Origin: Desulfobulbaceae bacterium
Lineage (GTDB): Bacteria > Desulfobacterota > Desulfobulbia > Desulfobulbales > Desulfocapsaceae
NCBI GenBank assembly: GCA_004796425.1
Contig: QZLB01000008.1
Span: 1 to 64,000 of the forward strand
Direction: 5' to 3'
Length of the DNA stretch: 64,000 bases
Positions 35,605 through 45,278 of this stretch are shown piece by piece. The position numbers and the translations under genes are program-made. The notes under the pieces are model-generated. The model ran no database searches, had not been told where the DNA came from, and saw only the letters and a list, made by a program, of their open reading frames with translations. Each line of letters begins with the position of its first letter. Within the stretch, counting starts at the first letter, position 1.

Positions 35605-37656
35605 TCACGGATTTTTGTGTAACAGAGTGTGCAGTGCATCAGCAAGGCTTTCAACCAGGATGGGTTTAGACAGGAAGATATCAATGCCCAACTCGGCAGA
35701 TTTTTCTGCCGAAAGCTTTTCGCTGAACCCGGTGCATAAAATGATCGGCAATGTTTGGTTTATCGCTCTCACCGCAAGGCTCAGCGCATCGCCTGTAAGC
35801 CCGGGCATGGTCTGGTCGGTGAGGAGCAGATCAAACTTTTCCGGTTGTGTATTGAAGATTTCGAAACCCTCAGTGCCGTTTGCTGCCGTAGTGCAGGTAT
35901 AATTTAATTCTTCAAGCATATTTGAAATCATTTCCCGAAGAACTTCATCATCTTCCACCAACAGGATATGTTCATGTGTCCCTTTGGGGATCACCTTTTC
36001 TGAGCTTTTTTTATGGGTGATGATTTTCTCTGTAGTCGGCAGATAGATGGTGAAAGTAGTACCAACATTTTCGAAGCTCTCCACGAAGATAAATCCATCC
36101 ATCCCGGTGATTATACCATGCACAACGGACAGTCCCAGTCCTGTTCCCTCACCAACCGGTTTAGTTGTGAAAAAGGGTTCGAAGATCCTGGACAGGTCTT
36201 CGTCGGCAATTCCTTTGCCACTATCTTTGATAGTGATCAACAGATAGGAACCGCTTTTCAGTCCTGGCTGACGCTGGGGCTCATTTTCAGGAATGTCGCA
36301 ATGGTCCAATGTCACTTCGAGTACACCACCTGTGTCGGCCATTTCCTGACCGGCATTGGTGCAGAGGTTCATGACTACCTGATGTATTTCTGTCGGATCG
36401 GCCAGGACAAAATACTGTCCTGAACTCTTGATATCTTTGTTGATGGTAATCGTGGCAGGTAAGGCCGAACGCAGGAGTTTCAGTGCCTCCTTGACCACTG
36501 GCCTGATATCGATCGGTATTCGCTGTTTTTCAGAGGTTCGGGCGAATGAGAGCATCTGCTCAATCAGGTGCATTGCCCGGGTCGTTGCCTCTCTGACTTT
36601 TGTTAGTTTGACTGACGGGTCCCGCTGTTTTGAGAGATCAGTGATTGCCAAGTCTGTATAACCCTGAATGATAAAAAGTATATTGTTGAAATCATGAGCA
36701 ATTCCGCCAGCAAGGGTGCCGATTGATTCCAATTTCTGGGCTTGAGCCAGCTGTTTTTCAAGTTCCTGTTTTTCTTTGGTTGCCCGAATCGTCTCACTGA
36801 TATTTCTTACAACTACCCTGATCCCAATTACCTGGTGCTTCTCACTCTTTAGAGGGGATATAGACAGGTTGAGGGTGAGCGGGCTGGGTTCAGGTGAAAT
36901 AAATGTGAAATCTCCAGACTCAGATTGGATATTTTGAAACAGCACAAGATTGAGAAATGATCTTAAAGACCGCTGCGCGGATTCATCCACGAGATCCAGT
37001 ATATTGCGAGTCAGCATTTCAACTGATGATAGAGAGAATAAAGAACAGAAAGAATCATTGCAGAACACAAGATTTAAATCGTTATCCAGTTCGATATATC
37101 CCTCCTGGATGTTTTCCAGAATCTGGCGATATTTCTCCTCGCTGTTCACCAGTTTTTCCTCAGCGACTTTTCTTTCGGTTATGTCCCAGAAAATGCCCAT
37201 GGTGCCAACAATTTTTTGGACTTCAGATCGGGAGCCGAATTCATAAAGTGGCGATTTGATGACTTTTACGAAGCTTTTTTCTCCACCGATTGATTTCCAC
37301 TCCTCTTCTATGGCTTCAATCTTGCGGAATGCCATGATGCGCTCATCATCAGCGAGATATTTTTCGGCAAGCGTAGGGGGGTGAATATCAAAATCTGTTT
37401 TGCCGATGATCTCTTCTTCTGGTTGACCGAGATTGCGACAATAGTAGTTGTTGGCAAAGACGAACCGACCGGATAGATCTTTTGCATAGATACTCAACGG
37501 CAGTGATTGGATAAGGGAGTAGAGCAGACTTCCTCCGTGGACAAGGCTGGTCTGTTCCAGATTCACAAAACCTTTCTGGAACTCCTGCAGTTGATTTTTG
37601 AGTATCTCATTCTCTTGGAGTAATTGCTGATACTCAGTAGTCTGTTTGATTTCCAT
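35605..37656 (-). CDS. Hybrid histidine kinase with two PAS domains and a C-terminal receiver
   Basis: The 683-residue protein has an N-terminal coiled coil (about residues 5-35), PAS 1 (LPLSIYAKDLSGRFVFANNYYC), PAS 2 (EGYIELDNDLNLVFCND), a HisKA domain with LAGGIAHDFNNIL, an ATPase domain (N-box MNLCTNAGQEM, DSGKGI, GEGTGLGLSVV) and a receiver with the acceptor aspartate in LLLTDQTMPG. There is no membrane helix, so it senses inside the cell. It is divergent from the NorQ/NorD-like genes, which raises a regulatory link that the sequence cannot prove. GAAGG lies six bases before the ATG. Confidence 0.92.
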   Translation of the reverse strand: MEIKQTTEYQQLLQENEILKNQLQEFQKGFVNLEQTSLVHGGSLLYSLIQSLPLSIYAKDLSGRFVFANNYYCRNLGQPEEEIIGKTDFDIHPPTLAEKYLADDERIMAFRKIEAIEEEWKSIGGEKSFVKVIKSPLYEFGSRSEVQKIVGTMGIFWDITERKVAEEKLVNSEEKYRQILENIQEGYIELDNDLNLVFCNDSFCSLFSLSSVEMLTRNILDLVDESAQRSLRSFLNLVLFQNIQSESGDFTFISPEPSPLTLNLSISPLKSEKHQVIGIRVVVRNISETIRATKEKQELEKQLAQAQKLESIGTLAGGIAHDFNNILFIIQGYTDLAITDLSKQRDPSVKLTKVREATTRAMHLIEQMLSFARTSEKQRIPIDIRPVVKEALKLLRSALPATITINKDIKSSGQYFVLADPTEIHQVVMNLCTNAGQEMADTGGVLEVTLDHCDIPENEPQRQPGLKSGSYLLITIKDSGKGIADEDLSRIFEPFFTTKPVGEGTGLGLSVVHGIITGMDGFIFVESFENVGTTFTIYLPTTEKIITHKKSSEKVIPKGTHEHILLVEDDEVLREMISNMLEELNYTCTTAANGTEGFEIFNTQPEKFDLLLTDQTMPGLTGDALSLAVRAINQTLPIILCTGFSEKLSAEKSAELGIDIFLSKPILVESLADALHTLLHKNP

Positions 37657-37846
37657 TCGCTGCCTTCACCCCGTCTCTGCAGGTCCATTGCCACTTTGCC
37701 GGTAGGTACGTTGATGGATTATAGCATAGGGATGTAATAAATCCATAGCAGCCAGTTGGGAATTTATCCGTCATTGTCCACGGGTTGCGCCACTATTTAA
37801 TAATCTTATGGTATCGAGAACGATACTTTTACCGGAGAACAGGGCT
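37657..37846. other. Divergent region between the hybrid kinase and norQ-like genes
   Basis: It contains the inverted repeat ATGGATT/AATCCAT (37714-37745) and a short stem GTATCG-AGAA-CGATAC (37811-37826) followed by four T, just before the norQ-like ribosome-binding site. Either could act in regulation; neither is a clear terminator. Confidence 0.35.
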
Positions 37847-38659
37847 ATGCATCCTGATAACTATGATAAGACTTCTCATTTGGTCAAGGAAGAACCATAC
37901 TATCTTGAGATCGGCAATGAAGTTGAAATAGGTATAACTGCCCACCAGAAGAAATTACCTCTGCTGTTAAAGGGCCCCACCGGCTGTGGCAAAACACGGT
38001 ATATGAAATATTTGGCCTGGCGTCTTGGCAGGCCACTTTTTACTGTGTCCTGTCATGATGATTTATCAACTTCTGATCTGGTTGGCAGGTTTTTGATCAA
38101 AGGTGAGGACACGGTGTGGGTGGATGGACCGTTGACCAGTTCGGTGCGCAACGGGGGAATCTGTTACCTCGATGAAATTGTTGAGGCGCGTAAAGATACC
38201 ACCGTGGTTATTCATCCGTTGGCAGATGACAGAAGAGCACTCCCGATTGACAAATTAAGCCAGATAATCGAGGCACCCGATTCATTTATGCTGGCAGTAT
38301 CCTATAACCCGGGGTACCAGAGTATACTAAAAGACCTGAAACCATCTACCAGGCAGCGCTTCGTCTCCATCAGCTTCGATTATCCCGAACCGCAACTAGA
38401 ACAGGAAATTATCGTGTCAGAGTCAGGAGTTGACGAATCGATTGCCGCTCGCCTGGTTACCTTGGCAGAAATGACTCGAGGTTTAAAGGAATCAGGGCTT
38501 CCCGAAGGTGCTTCCACCAGGTTGCTGATCCAGACTGGGCTGCTTATAGAGGCTGGTATTTCAGTCAGAACGGCATGCCGGGTTGGTCTTGTTGAGAGTC
38601 TTTCCGATGACCCGGATCTACTTGGTGCACTCAACGATATGGCAGACGCGGTGTTTTAA
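37847..38659 (+). CDS. NorQ/CbbQ-type MoxR AAA+ ATPase
   Basis: The 270-residue ATPase has Walker A KGPTGCGKTRY (about residues 42-52), Walker B GGICYLDEI, an arginine-finger region (KPSTRQRFVSI) and the C-terminal helical part of the CbbQ/NirQ/NorQ group (LPEGASTRLLIQTGLLI). In characterised systems it works with the downstream VWA protein to remodel or load metal into a target enzyme (nitric oxide reductase or RuBisCO). Neither target is in this window. The ATG at 37847 follows GGAG by nine bases; an earlier in-frame ATG at 37808 lacks one. Confidence 0.9.
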   Translation: MHPDNYDKTSHLVKEEPYYLEIGNEVEIGITAHQKKLPLLLKGPTGCGKTRYMKYLAWRLGRPLFTVSCHDDLSTSDLVGRFLIKGEDTVWVDGPLTSSVRNGGICYLDEIVEARKDTTVVIHPLADDRRALPIDKLSQIIEAPDSFMLAVSYNPGYQSILKDLKPSTRQRFVSISFDYPEPQLEQEIIVSESGVDESIAARLVTLAEMTRGLKESGLPEGASTRLLIQTGLLIEAGISVRTACRVGLVESLSDDPDLLGALNDMADAVF

Positions 38660-38689
38660 ATTGCGCAACGTTTTAGAATTGGTGGAAAA

Positions 38690-40993
38690 GTGAACAGGGA
38701 CGAGTGCAGGGAGTTATTTCTTGATCTGGTGAAACCGGCTCATCCCAATGAGTGGGAGACTGATGAAGTACTCGATGTTATTGAGGATCTCCGGGAAGTG
38801 GAGCAACACTGCCTGTTGGCTCAGGTTCCAGCGATCTGGGCGGTAAGTCATAGTTTATGTTTCAGCTTTTTGCTAAGTGGTCCTGAAAAGCTGCAGCAGG
38901 TTGGCTTATCGCAGGTACCGGCGTGGATCAGGGCTATTTTAAACCGCTATGAGGCAGGGGGGTTGGCGCTGGCTCGTGACTATATTGAAAATGTGGAATT
39001 ACGGTTTCTCGAACCACGCCGCAATGCACAACGTATTTCATTGGCCGAAATCCTCTCCCGATTGAAACTTTTTGTCCACGGCATCGCCGGTCGTGGTGTT
39101 GAGCTTGCTGAGAGTCACCGTGCGTGGACAGACACTTCAACCATCTACGTTCCGGAATCACTGGACTGGTTCGATTCAAAAGAAGAGAATAGCCTCTATT
39201 ATCGGTTTCTTACGGTTCTGCATCTGAGTCTTGTGAAGATAGGAACTTTCAACCAATCGATCACCAGTGGGTTGAGTGGTGAGCAATTGGTCGACGGCTC
39301 TCATAATGATGGTGCGCAAAGTATTAAGGAAATCCAGAATCAAATTTATAACTCAACCCAGAACAAGCTATTGACCGAGGATGTCCTCTTTCTGATCCAG
39401 ATCCGCCAAGCGCTGGGTTATATGAAAGACCACTATCCTGGTTTGCTGAGGAGATCAGTATTTCTCAAAAATTTCTGGTCACAGCGGATGTGCATCGATG
39501 CTCCAGCAAACAAAAGTGAGGCAATGGCACTGCTCACCTATTGCTGCTTTCATGCGCTCATCGATGATCAGGATTGTGGCTCACTGTCGCCCGATTCTTT
39601 TGCCCTGCCCGTGAAGATTAACTGCCAGAGCGATCTGAGTAACGACCACAATACTATTGAATCGATCACCAGGTACCTGATGTCCGATTCCAGTGATTAC
39701 ACCCGCCCTGCAATTCTGGAGCAACTTGGTTACCTGGACCTCACTTCCGGAATGAAGGAGCAGTTCCTTCGAAGGGAGGCGCTGAAAAAGAAATTTTTAC
39801 TCGTGATTCCTTCCTTTTTGTCTGAGAAAGCGCCAGAAAGTCCGGAGAATCGTTTCGATTACGTAAAATCATCGCCAGAAAGTGATCTTGCACTGAAAAA
39901 AGATAAAGATGGCTCGTCTCGGTCTCATAGAAGCAAGTGGCAACTGGAAATAAATTCAAAGGTTGTAAATCTGGGTCCAGAGATTAATGAACTGCTTGAT
40001 GAAATCAGTGCAGAATATGGCGCGATCCCCCAAAGCTATGTGAACCTTCTTGCTGGTCTGGGTGGGGGCGGGCATCATCAGAGAGCGCGAGAAAAGGATG
40101 AAAGTGAGGAAATAAACCAGGGTGATGGAATACAGGTGGATGAGTGGGATTTTCGCAGGAACGGATATCGGAAGAACTGGAGCACCGTTATCATTAAAAC
40201 GATACAGGAAACGAAAACAAGTTTTACCCAGCAGGTCCTTGAAAAACAGAGAGGGGCACTAAGCAGGATCAGTAGAGAATTTGAAATGATGATGATCCAG
40301 GAACAGTTTGTCAGACGACAATCTGAAGGTGCAGATATTGATATTGATGCCCTGGTTGAGGCCCGGGCAGATCTCAAAGGTGGTTCTCTGGTGAATGAAA
40401 ACCTTTATACCAGATTAGCCAGAAACCACAGAGATATTTCCACCTGCTGCCTGGTTGACATGTCAAATTCAACCGAGGGATGGGTGGGACAAATTATCAA
40501 GGAGTCCTTGGTGCTGCTTAGTGAGGCTATGCATAAAGTAGGGGATTCTTTTGCCATCTATGGGTTTTCAGGAATGAGGAGATCGCGCTGTGAACTCATG
40601 CCAATAAAACGATTCAAAGAGCCCTATACAGAGAATATTAGAACTCGTATCGGCTCCATTATGCCGCGGGACTACACTCGTATGGGGCCGCCAATACGAG
40701 TGATGGCACAGAAGCTCAAAGAGATCTCATCGCGCTCTCGTTTATTGCTGGTAATTTCGGATGGCAAACCTGAGGATTATGATGATTATAAGGGGGACTA
40801 TGCCATTGAGGATACCCGTAAAGCACTTTTGGAATTGCGGGGGAGTGGTATTCATTCTTTTGGTATTACCATAGACCGTCAGGCCCATGAGTACTTACCG
40901 CATCTTTTTGGTCGTGGGAACTATGTTTACATTAACAACATAGAACGCCTCCCATCGAGAATTTCTGAGCTTTACCGAACACTGACTAACTGA
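38690..40993 (+). CDS. NorD/CbbO-type VWA-domain protein
   Basis: The 767-residue protein has a long helical N-terminal part and a C-terminal von Willebrand A domain (about residues 575-765) with the metal-ion site CLVDMSNST (D-x-S-x-S) and VISDGKPEDYDDY. The ending EYLPHLFGRGNYVYI resembles NorD. The charged middle (about 380-520) is variable. It is the expected partner of the ATPase 30 bases upstream. The start is a GTG. Together they resemble a metallochaperone pair, with an unidentified client. Confidence 0.88.
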   Translation: MNRDECRELFLDLVKPAHPNEWETDEVLDVIEDLREVEQHCLLAQVPAIWAVSHSLCFSFLLSGPEKLQQVGLSQVPAWIRAILNRYEAGGLALARDYIENVELRFLEPRRNAQRISLAEILSRLKLFVHGIAGRGVELAESHRAWTDTSTIYVPESLDWFDSKEENSLYYRFLTVLHLSLVKIGTFNQSITSGLSGEQLVDGSHNDGAQSIKEIQNQIYNSTQNKLLTEDVLFLIQIRQALGYMKDHYPGLLRRSVFLKNFWSQRMCIDAPANKSEAMALLTYCCFHALIDDQDCGSLSPDSFALPVKINCQSDLSNDHNTIESITRYLMSDSSDYTRPAILEQLGYLDLTSGMKEQFLRREALKKKFLLVIPSFLSEKAPESPENRFDYVKSSPESDLALKKDKDGSSRSHRSKWQLEINSKVVNLGPEINELLDEISAEYGAIPQSYVNLLAGLGGGGHHQRAREKDESEEINQGDGIQVDEWDFRRNGYRKNWSTVIIKTIQETKTSFTQQVLEKQRGALSRISREFEMMMIQEQFVRRQSEGADIDIDALVEARADLKGGSLVNENLYTRLARNHRDISTCCLVDMSNSTEGWVGQIIKESLVLLSEAMHKVGDSFAIYGFSGMRRSRCELMPIKRFKEPYTENIRTRIGSIMPRDYTRMGPPIRVMAQKLKEISSRSRLLLVISDGKPEDYDDYKGDYAIEDTRKALLELRGSGIHSFGITIDRQAHEYLPHLFGRGNYVYINNIERLPSRISELYRTLTN

Positions 40994-41022
40994 GATACTG
41001 TTATCGAAAATGGAGACCAGAT

Positions 41023-41484
41023 ATGGCTGACCCAAATTCCAGTATTATTGTCGAATGTGGATCATGTGGTGCAAAGAACCGAATCCCTGCAAAAAAGCAG
41101 CACCTAAAGCCATCATGTGGTAAATGCGGCGAGAACCTTTCACTTATCTCAAAGGCAATACCGGTCGGGTTGGGGGATCATGATTTCCAGCAATTTATTT
41201 CGAGTGTTTCTCAACCAATTCTGGTTGATTTTTTTGCCCCGACCTGTGGTCCCTGTAAAATGTTGGCACCCGTGCTTAATCGTATTGCACGTGAATATTC
41301 GGCCAGACTGATTGTGGTAACGGTCGATACCAGCAGCCACCCGGGAACAGCGATGCATTATGATATTCGTGGCGTACCGACCCTTTTGTTCATGAAGGAA
41401 GGTGAAGTCAAGGACCAAATTGTCGGTGCCCCGGACGAGGCTGTACTGGTGGGGAAACTGGATCGCTTTATTAGGGCAAATTAA
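41023..41484 (+). CDS. Thioredoxin with N-terminal zinc ribbon (thioredoxin 2 type)
   Basis: The 153-residue protein has a zinc ribbon with C12-x2-C15 and C32-x2-C35, then a thioredoxin fold with active site APTCGPCK (C75, C78) and the cis-proline loop RGVPTLLFMKEG. It is like TrxC of E. coli, a cytosolic disulfide reductase. The usual tryptophan before the active-site cysteine is threonine here. It lies 29 bases after the norD-like gene and may belong to that unit. Its 3' end overlaps the convergent rnd gene by four bases. Confidence 0.92.
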   Translation: MADPNSSIIVECGSCGAKNRIPAKKQHLKPSCGKCGENLSLISKAIPVGLGDHDFQQFISSVSQPILVDFFAPTCGPCKMLAPVLNRIAREYSARLIVVTVDTSSHPGTAMHYDIRGVPTLLFMKEGEVKDQIVGAPDEAVLVGKLDRFIRAN

Positions 41485-42587
41485 AACCTTTGCCGATAAA
41501 ACTCCTCTAGGAACTGCCGGCGCCATCCCTGAGTGAGTTTTGGTGGGAGCGGGCTGCCGGGGTTGTTGATATTTTTAGCCAGAAGTTTTAACTCGGTTAC
41601 AGTGCCCACGAGCTGAGGATCTACATCCTGCAGATCACATTTGAGTTTGATGAATTCGGTCAGTCGATCGTATACTTTTTTTTCTGGAGCTTTTAGTCGA
41701 AGAGATTTATGAATCGACGGCAAATCCTCTTTTTTCAGTTGATAGCCGGTCTCTATTGCTTTGATGAGCCCGGTGCCATAGCGGTCGACCTTTTTGTTGG
41801 AAAGATGTGAGGACTGCCTGAGGTCCGAGACTGATCGTAGTTCATCTCGAACAATTGCTATGAGCGATTTATCATTAATGATATGACCGCGTGGCTTGTC
41901 AAGGTGCCGGGCTTCCTGCTCCCGCCAGGCTGCAAGTTCGCGCAGTACCCCGAGTGAGCGACTCGTCAATGAGGCGGCCCCGGCAATCTTCTTAAACCGG
42001 TCAAAGTCACTGATACCAGTATAAAACTGAGGGTCGTCGAACTGGGACAACTCATCTTTTAGCCAGTCTTTAATTTCCGGTACGATAATTCTGGTGAGCA
42101 GAAGAATTCTGGCCGCGCGCAGGTACCTTACATCGTCAAGGGCGTAGTCTATTTGATTAGGATCAAGTGGTCGATTCAGCCAGTTTGTCCGGGTCTGGTC
42201 CTTTGGTAAATCGATATCGAGCAATGCTCGTATCATATTTGCCAGGGAGATGGTGCAGGGTAATCCCGAAAAACCGGCAGCGATTCTGGTATCGAAAACA
42301 TTCGTTGGGATGCACTTTGTGACTCTGCTCAGTATTGCAAGATCCTGGGGTGCATCGTGGAAAATTTTGATCACCCGTTTAGAGGTCAGCAGTTTGGCGA
42401 GTGGCGTCAAATCATCGATTTTTATCGGGTCGATGAGGTAGCACTCTTCATCTGAAAGGGCAATTTGAATCAACCCAAGTTGCGGATAAAAGGTTCGTTC
42501 CCATTTAAATTCAGTATCAAGTGCGACACTGTCGGCATGAATTGCTCGATCGACGAGCTCTGAGAGTTTTGCCGGGTTATCTATCAT
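41481..42587 (-). CDS. rnd: Ribonuclease D
   Basis: A 3'-5' exoribonuclease for tRNA and other RNA 3' ends. The 368-residue protein has the DEDD exonuclease domain (VALDTEFKWERTFYP, KIFHDAPQDLAIL, YALDDVRYL) and an HRDC domain (LAAWREQEARHLDKPRGHI). A second C-terminal HRDC-like part follows, as in E. coli RNase D. Confidence 0.93.
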   Translation of the reverse strand: MIDNPAKLSELVDRAIHADSVALDTEFKWERTFYPQLGLIQIALSDEECYLIDPIKIDDLTPLAKLLTSKRVIKIFHDAPQDLAILSRVTKCIPTNVFDTRIAAGFSGLPCTISLANMIRALLDIDLPKDQTRTNWLNRPLDPNQIDYALDDVRYLRAARILLLTRIIVPEIKDWLKDELSQFDDPQFYTGISDFDRFKKIAGAASLTSRSLGVLRELAAWREQEARHLDKPRGHIINDKSLIAIVRDELRSVSDLRQSSHLSNKKVDRYGTGLIKAIETGYQLKKEDLPSIHKSLRLKAPEKKVYDRLTEFIKLKCDLQDVDPQLVGTVTELKLLAKNINNPGSPLPPKLTQGWRRQFLEEFYRQRF

Positions 42588-42882
42588 AGAAACCTTTATC
42601 GTCTTGTCTGGTTATGGGGGAACAATAGCCTGCCGATTGCCTGTCTGGTACTCTGACTTTCATGCTCTAATAAAAAATAGATTTTAATTCAATATTTTCT
42701 TTACTTAGGCGATAAATAGTAACGTATATTGTTGAGAAGTCCCATAGAAGTATGACCATCATGGTACTCCATCCATGCGATTCAGATAAGAGGTGATAAA
42801 ATCAGCCGCATCCGCTACTATCAGGCAGCAGTGGAGCTTCCAAGAGGTGACAAAGAGGATATCGAATGATGGTGCTGAGCTG
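42588..42882. other. Intergenic region before yejB
   Basis: This 295-base region is AT-rich in the middle. I see no recognisable gene; the yejB frame is open from a GTG at 42793, but that stretch has no transporter similarity. A repeated AAGAGGTGA element occurs at about 42787 and 42842. No substrate-binding protein gene is present upstream. Confidence 0.4.
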
Positions 42883-43932
42883 ATGCCATATTATATTTTT
42901 AAGCGGATTCTGCTGATGTTACCGACCCTGTTCGGTATTATGCTTATCACGTTCATCGTCACTCAGTTTGTTCCGGGAGGCCCTGTTGATCAATTAGTCT
43001 CGGAATTGCAACATCAAAGTGGTTCTGGTGGTGAAATCAGTACAAGCGCTACCCCATACCGTGGGGGAAGTGGACTGGATCAGCAGAGGCTTAATGAATT
43101 ACGAGCCATCTACGGATTTGATAAACCACCCGGACAGCGTTTTGTCACCATGATGAAAAACTATTTGCTCTTTGATTTCGGGCAATCCTATTACCACCAG
43201 AGAAGTGTTGTTGACCTGGTCGTTTCCAAAATGCCGGTCTCCATGTCACTTGGACTTTGGAGTTTTCTGATTGTGTATGGGGTATGCGTACCTTTGGGGA
43301 TTAAAAAAGCGGTTTCAGATGGGAGCCGGTTTGACATAATCAGCAGCACGGTGATTCTTGTCGGATATGCCATCCCTGGTTTTGTTCTGGCGATTATGCT
43401 TATTGTACTTTTTGGAGGGGGAAGTTTCTTGAATATTTTCCCACTCAGGGGAATCGTTTCAGACAATTGGCGGGAGCTCAGTCTTGTTGGCAAGATCCTC
43501 GATTATTGTTGGCATATGGTCCTGCCGGTCGTGTCCAGTGCAGTGGGTAGTCTGGCAGTGATGACCATGTTGACTAAAAATTCGTTTCTGGAAGAGATTT
43601 CCAAAAATTATGTCGTCACTGCCCGGGCAAAAGGACTTGATGAGCGCAAAGTGCTTTATAAACATATTTTTAGAAACGCCATTATTCCTATAATTACCGG
43701 GTTTCCCGGCTACTTTATCACCGCATTTTTTACCGGTAGTCTGTTGATAGAAACCATCTTTTCGCTCGATGGCATGGGGTTGCTTGCCTATGAGTCGGTA
43801 ATGAATCGTGATTACCCGGTTGTTCTGGGTTCGTTATATTTTTTTACGATTATCGGGTTGGTAAGTCGACTTCTTTCAGACCTTAGTTACGTTATCGTAG
43901 ACCCGCGTATCAGTTTCGATAGTGTTGATTGA
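42883..43932 (+). CDS. yejB: YejB-type ABC transporter permease
   Basis: The 349-residue protein has six or so membrane helices, an N-terminal YYIFKRILLMLPTLFGIMLITF like YejB and DppB, a periplasmic loop with GGPVDQ and GGSGLDQQRL typical of YejB, and the EAA loop VVTARAKGLDERKVLYKHIF that contacts the ATPase. It should import peptide-like compounds such as microcin C. It is the first of two permease genes; the YejA and YejF components are not here. The start at 42883 is by family similarity; the ribosome-binding site is weak. Confidence 0.9.
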   Translation: MPYYIFKRILLMLPTLFGIMLITFIVTQFVPGGPVDQLVSELQHQSGSGGEISTSATPYRGGSGLDQQRLNELRAIYGFDKPPGQRFVTMMKNYLLFDFGQSYYHQRSVVDLVVSKMPVSMSLGLWSFLIVYGVCVPLGIKKAVSDGSRFDIISSTVILVGYAIPGFVLAIMLIVLFGGGSFLNIFPLRGIVSDNWRELSLVGKILDYCWHMVLPVVSSAVGSLAVMTMLTKNSFLEEISKNYVVTARAKGLDERKVLYKHIFRNAIIPIITGFPGYFITAFFTGSLLIETIFSLDGMGLLAYESVMNRDYPVVLGSLYFFTIIGLVSRLLSDLSYVIVDPRISFDSVD

Positions 43933-44973
43933 ATGGTTGCCCAGGAAAATAAAATGATGCAGTCTCCTGGCAGAAAAAGGTGGCGAAAGTTTAAAGCTAA
44001 CAGGCGCGGGTACTTCAGCCTTGTTATCTTCACACTCTTATTCTGCTTCTCCCTTTTTGCCGAGTTAATCTGTAACGATCGTCCGCTGCTGGTTGTTTAT
44101 CAAGATGAGCTCTACTTCCCGGTATTTAAAATCTATCCGGAAACAACATTTGGTGGTGTTTTTGAGACAGAAACCGACTATGGAGACCCTTATTTCATCG
44201 AGTTGCTGAGCAATGAAGGAGATAAAGTTATTTTTGCCCCGGTCAGATTCAGCTTTAACACGATTAATTATGCGATTGACGGTCAACTCCCTTCACCTCC
44301 AACGAAACGGAATATACTGGGTACCGATGATCGTGGACGCGACGTATTTGCCCGTCTGCTCTATGGCTTTCGACTCAGTGTTATCTTTGGTTTACTGCTT
44401 ACCGCTGCAGGGATGGTACTTGGTATAATCGCCGGGGCGATACAGGGTTATTTTGGTGGGAAAACAGATATTCTTTTGCAGCGGTTGATCGAAATCTGGA
44501 GTTCCATGCCCGAACTCTATTTGTTGATCATTTTCGCTTCAATGTTCAAACCGAGTGTGATGCTTCTGTTTGTCCTGTTAACGCTGTTTGGCTGGATGGG
44601 CCTGGCTGACTATGTTCGGGCTGAATTCTTGAAAGGAAGAAATCTTGATTATGTAAAAGCTGCGAAAGCGCTTGGTGTCTCCGATCCGATTATTATGTAT
44701 CGGCACCTTCTGCCAAATTCCATTGTGCCGGTGATCACCTTTCTGCCTTTTCGACTCTCTGCATCCATACTGGCCCTTACCAGTCTCGATTTCCTCGGCC
44801 TGGGTGTGCCCCCCAGTACTCCCAGCCTCGGTGAACTCCTGGCCCAGGGTAAAGCCAATATAGATGCCTGGTGGATATCAATCACCACAATTGCGGTATT
44901 GGTTGGTACGTTGATACTCTTGATTTTCATTGGTGAAGGGTTTCGGGAAGCATTTGACCCCCGCAAAAAGTAA
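43933..44973 (+). CDS. yejE: YejE-type ABC transporter permease
   Basis: The 346-residue permease pairs with YejB; its ATG directly follows the yejB stop (TGA-ATG). It has an N-terminal helix, a periplasmic segment with FSFNTINYAIDGQLPSPP and GTDDRGRDVFARLLYGFRLS typical of YejE, and the EAA motif YVKAAKALGVSDPIIMYRHL. The C-terminus ends EAFDPRKK as in YejE. No ATPase gene follows. Confidence 0.92.
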   Translation: MVAQENKMMQSPGRKRWRKFKANRRGYFSLVIFTLLFCFSLFAELICNDRPLLVVYQDELYFPVFKIYPETTFGGVFETETDYGDPYFIELLSNEGDKVIFAPVRFSFNTINYAIDGQLPSPPTKRNILGTDDRGRDVFARLLYGFRLSVIFGLLLTAAGMVLGIIAGAIQGYFGGKTDILLQRLIEIWSSMPELYLLIIFASMFKPSVMLLFVLLTLFGWMGLADYVRAEFLKGRNLDYVKAAKALGVSDPIIMYRHLLPNSIVPVITFLPFRLSASILALTSLDFLGLGVPPSTPSLGELLAQGKANIDAWWISITTIAVLVGTLILLIFIGEGFREAFDPRKK

Positions 44974-45018
44974 TGCTTTAAAAATATAACTATAAAAGCA
45001 CGTTACAAACAAATGTTA

Positions 45019-45035
45019 CCAAATATAATATTTGG
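45019..45035. promoter_or_regulatory. Palindrome just upstream of the mlaA promoter
   Basis: CCAAATATAATATTTGG is a perfect 17-base palindrome with one central base, ending ten bases before the -35 box. It is a plausible regulator site. Confidence 0.45.
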
Positions 45036-45044
45036 GTGAATCGG

Positions 45045-45072
45045 TTGACTTTAGTTATGGATGTTATATTAT
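45045..45072 (+). promoter_or_regulatory. Candidate sigma70-type promoter of mlaA-mlaC
   Basis: TTGACT at 45045-45050 and TATTAT at 45067-45072 with a 16-base spacer, implying an mlaA leader of about 340 bases. Confidence 0.5.
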
Positions 45073-45278
45073 TCAGCTGTCAATAAATAGAAACTCTGAA
45101 GCCCGATAGGATAAACAGAAAGAATATTCTATTAACTCTCTGGCCAGATTGTGGCCCCAGGCGCATCGATGAGCTCCTCAACTAGTGATATCTTCCATGT
45201 GATCTTATTGGGAGAGAGGCTACCCTTTCGAGTAAGCAGGTATTATAGTTATAGTGTTGCAATAACAGGGTTGATAGC

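Noticed and set aside
37847-40993. NorQ/NorD-like genes as evidence for denitrification
   Set aside because: No nitric oxide reductase subunit is present; the ATPase/VWA pair serves several client enzymes.
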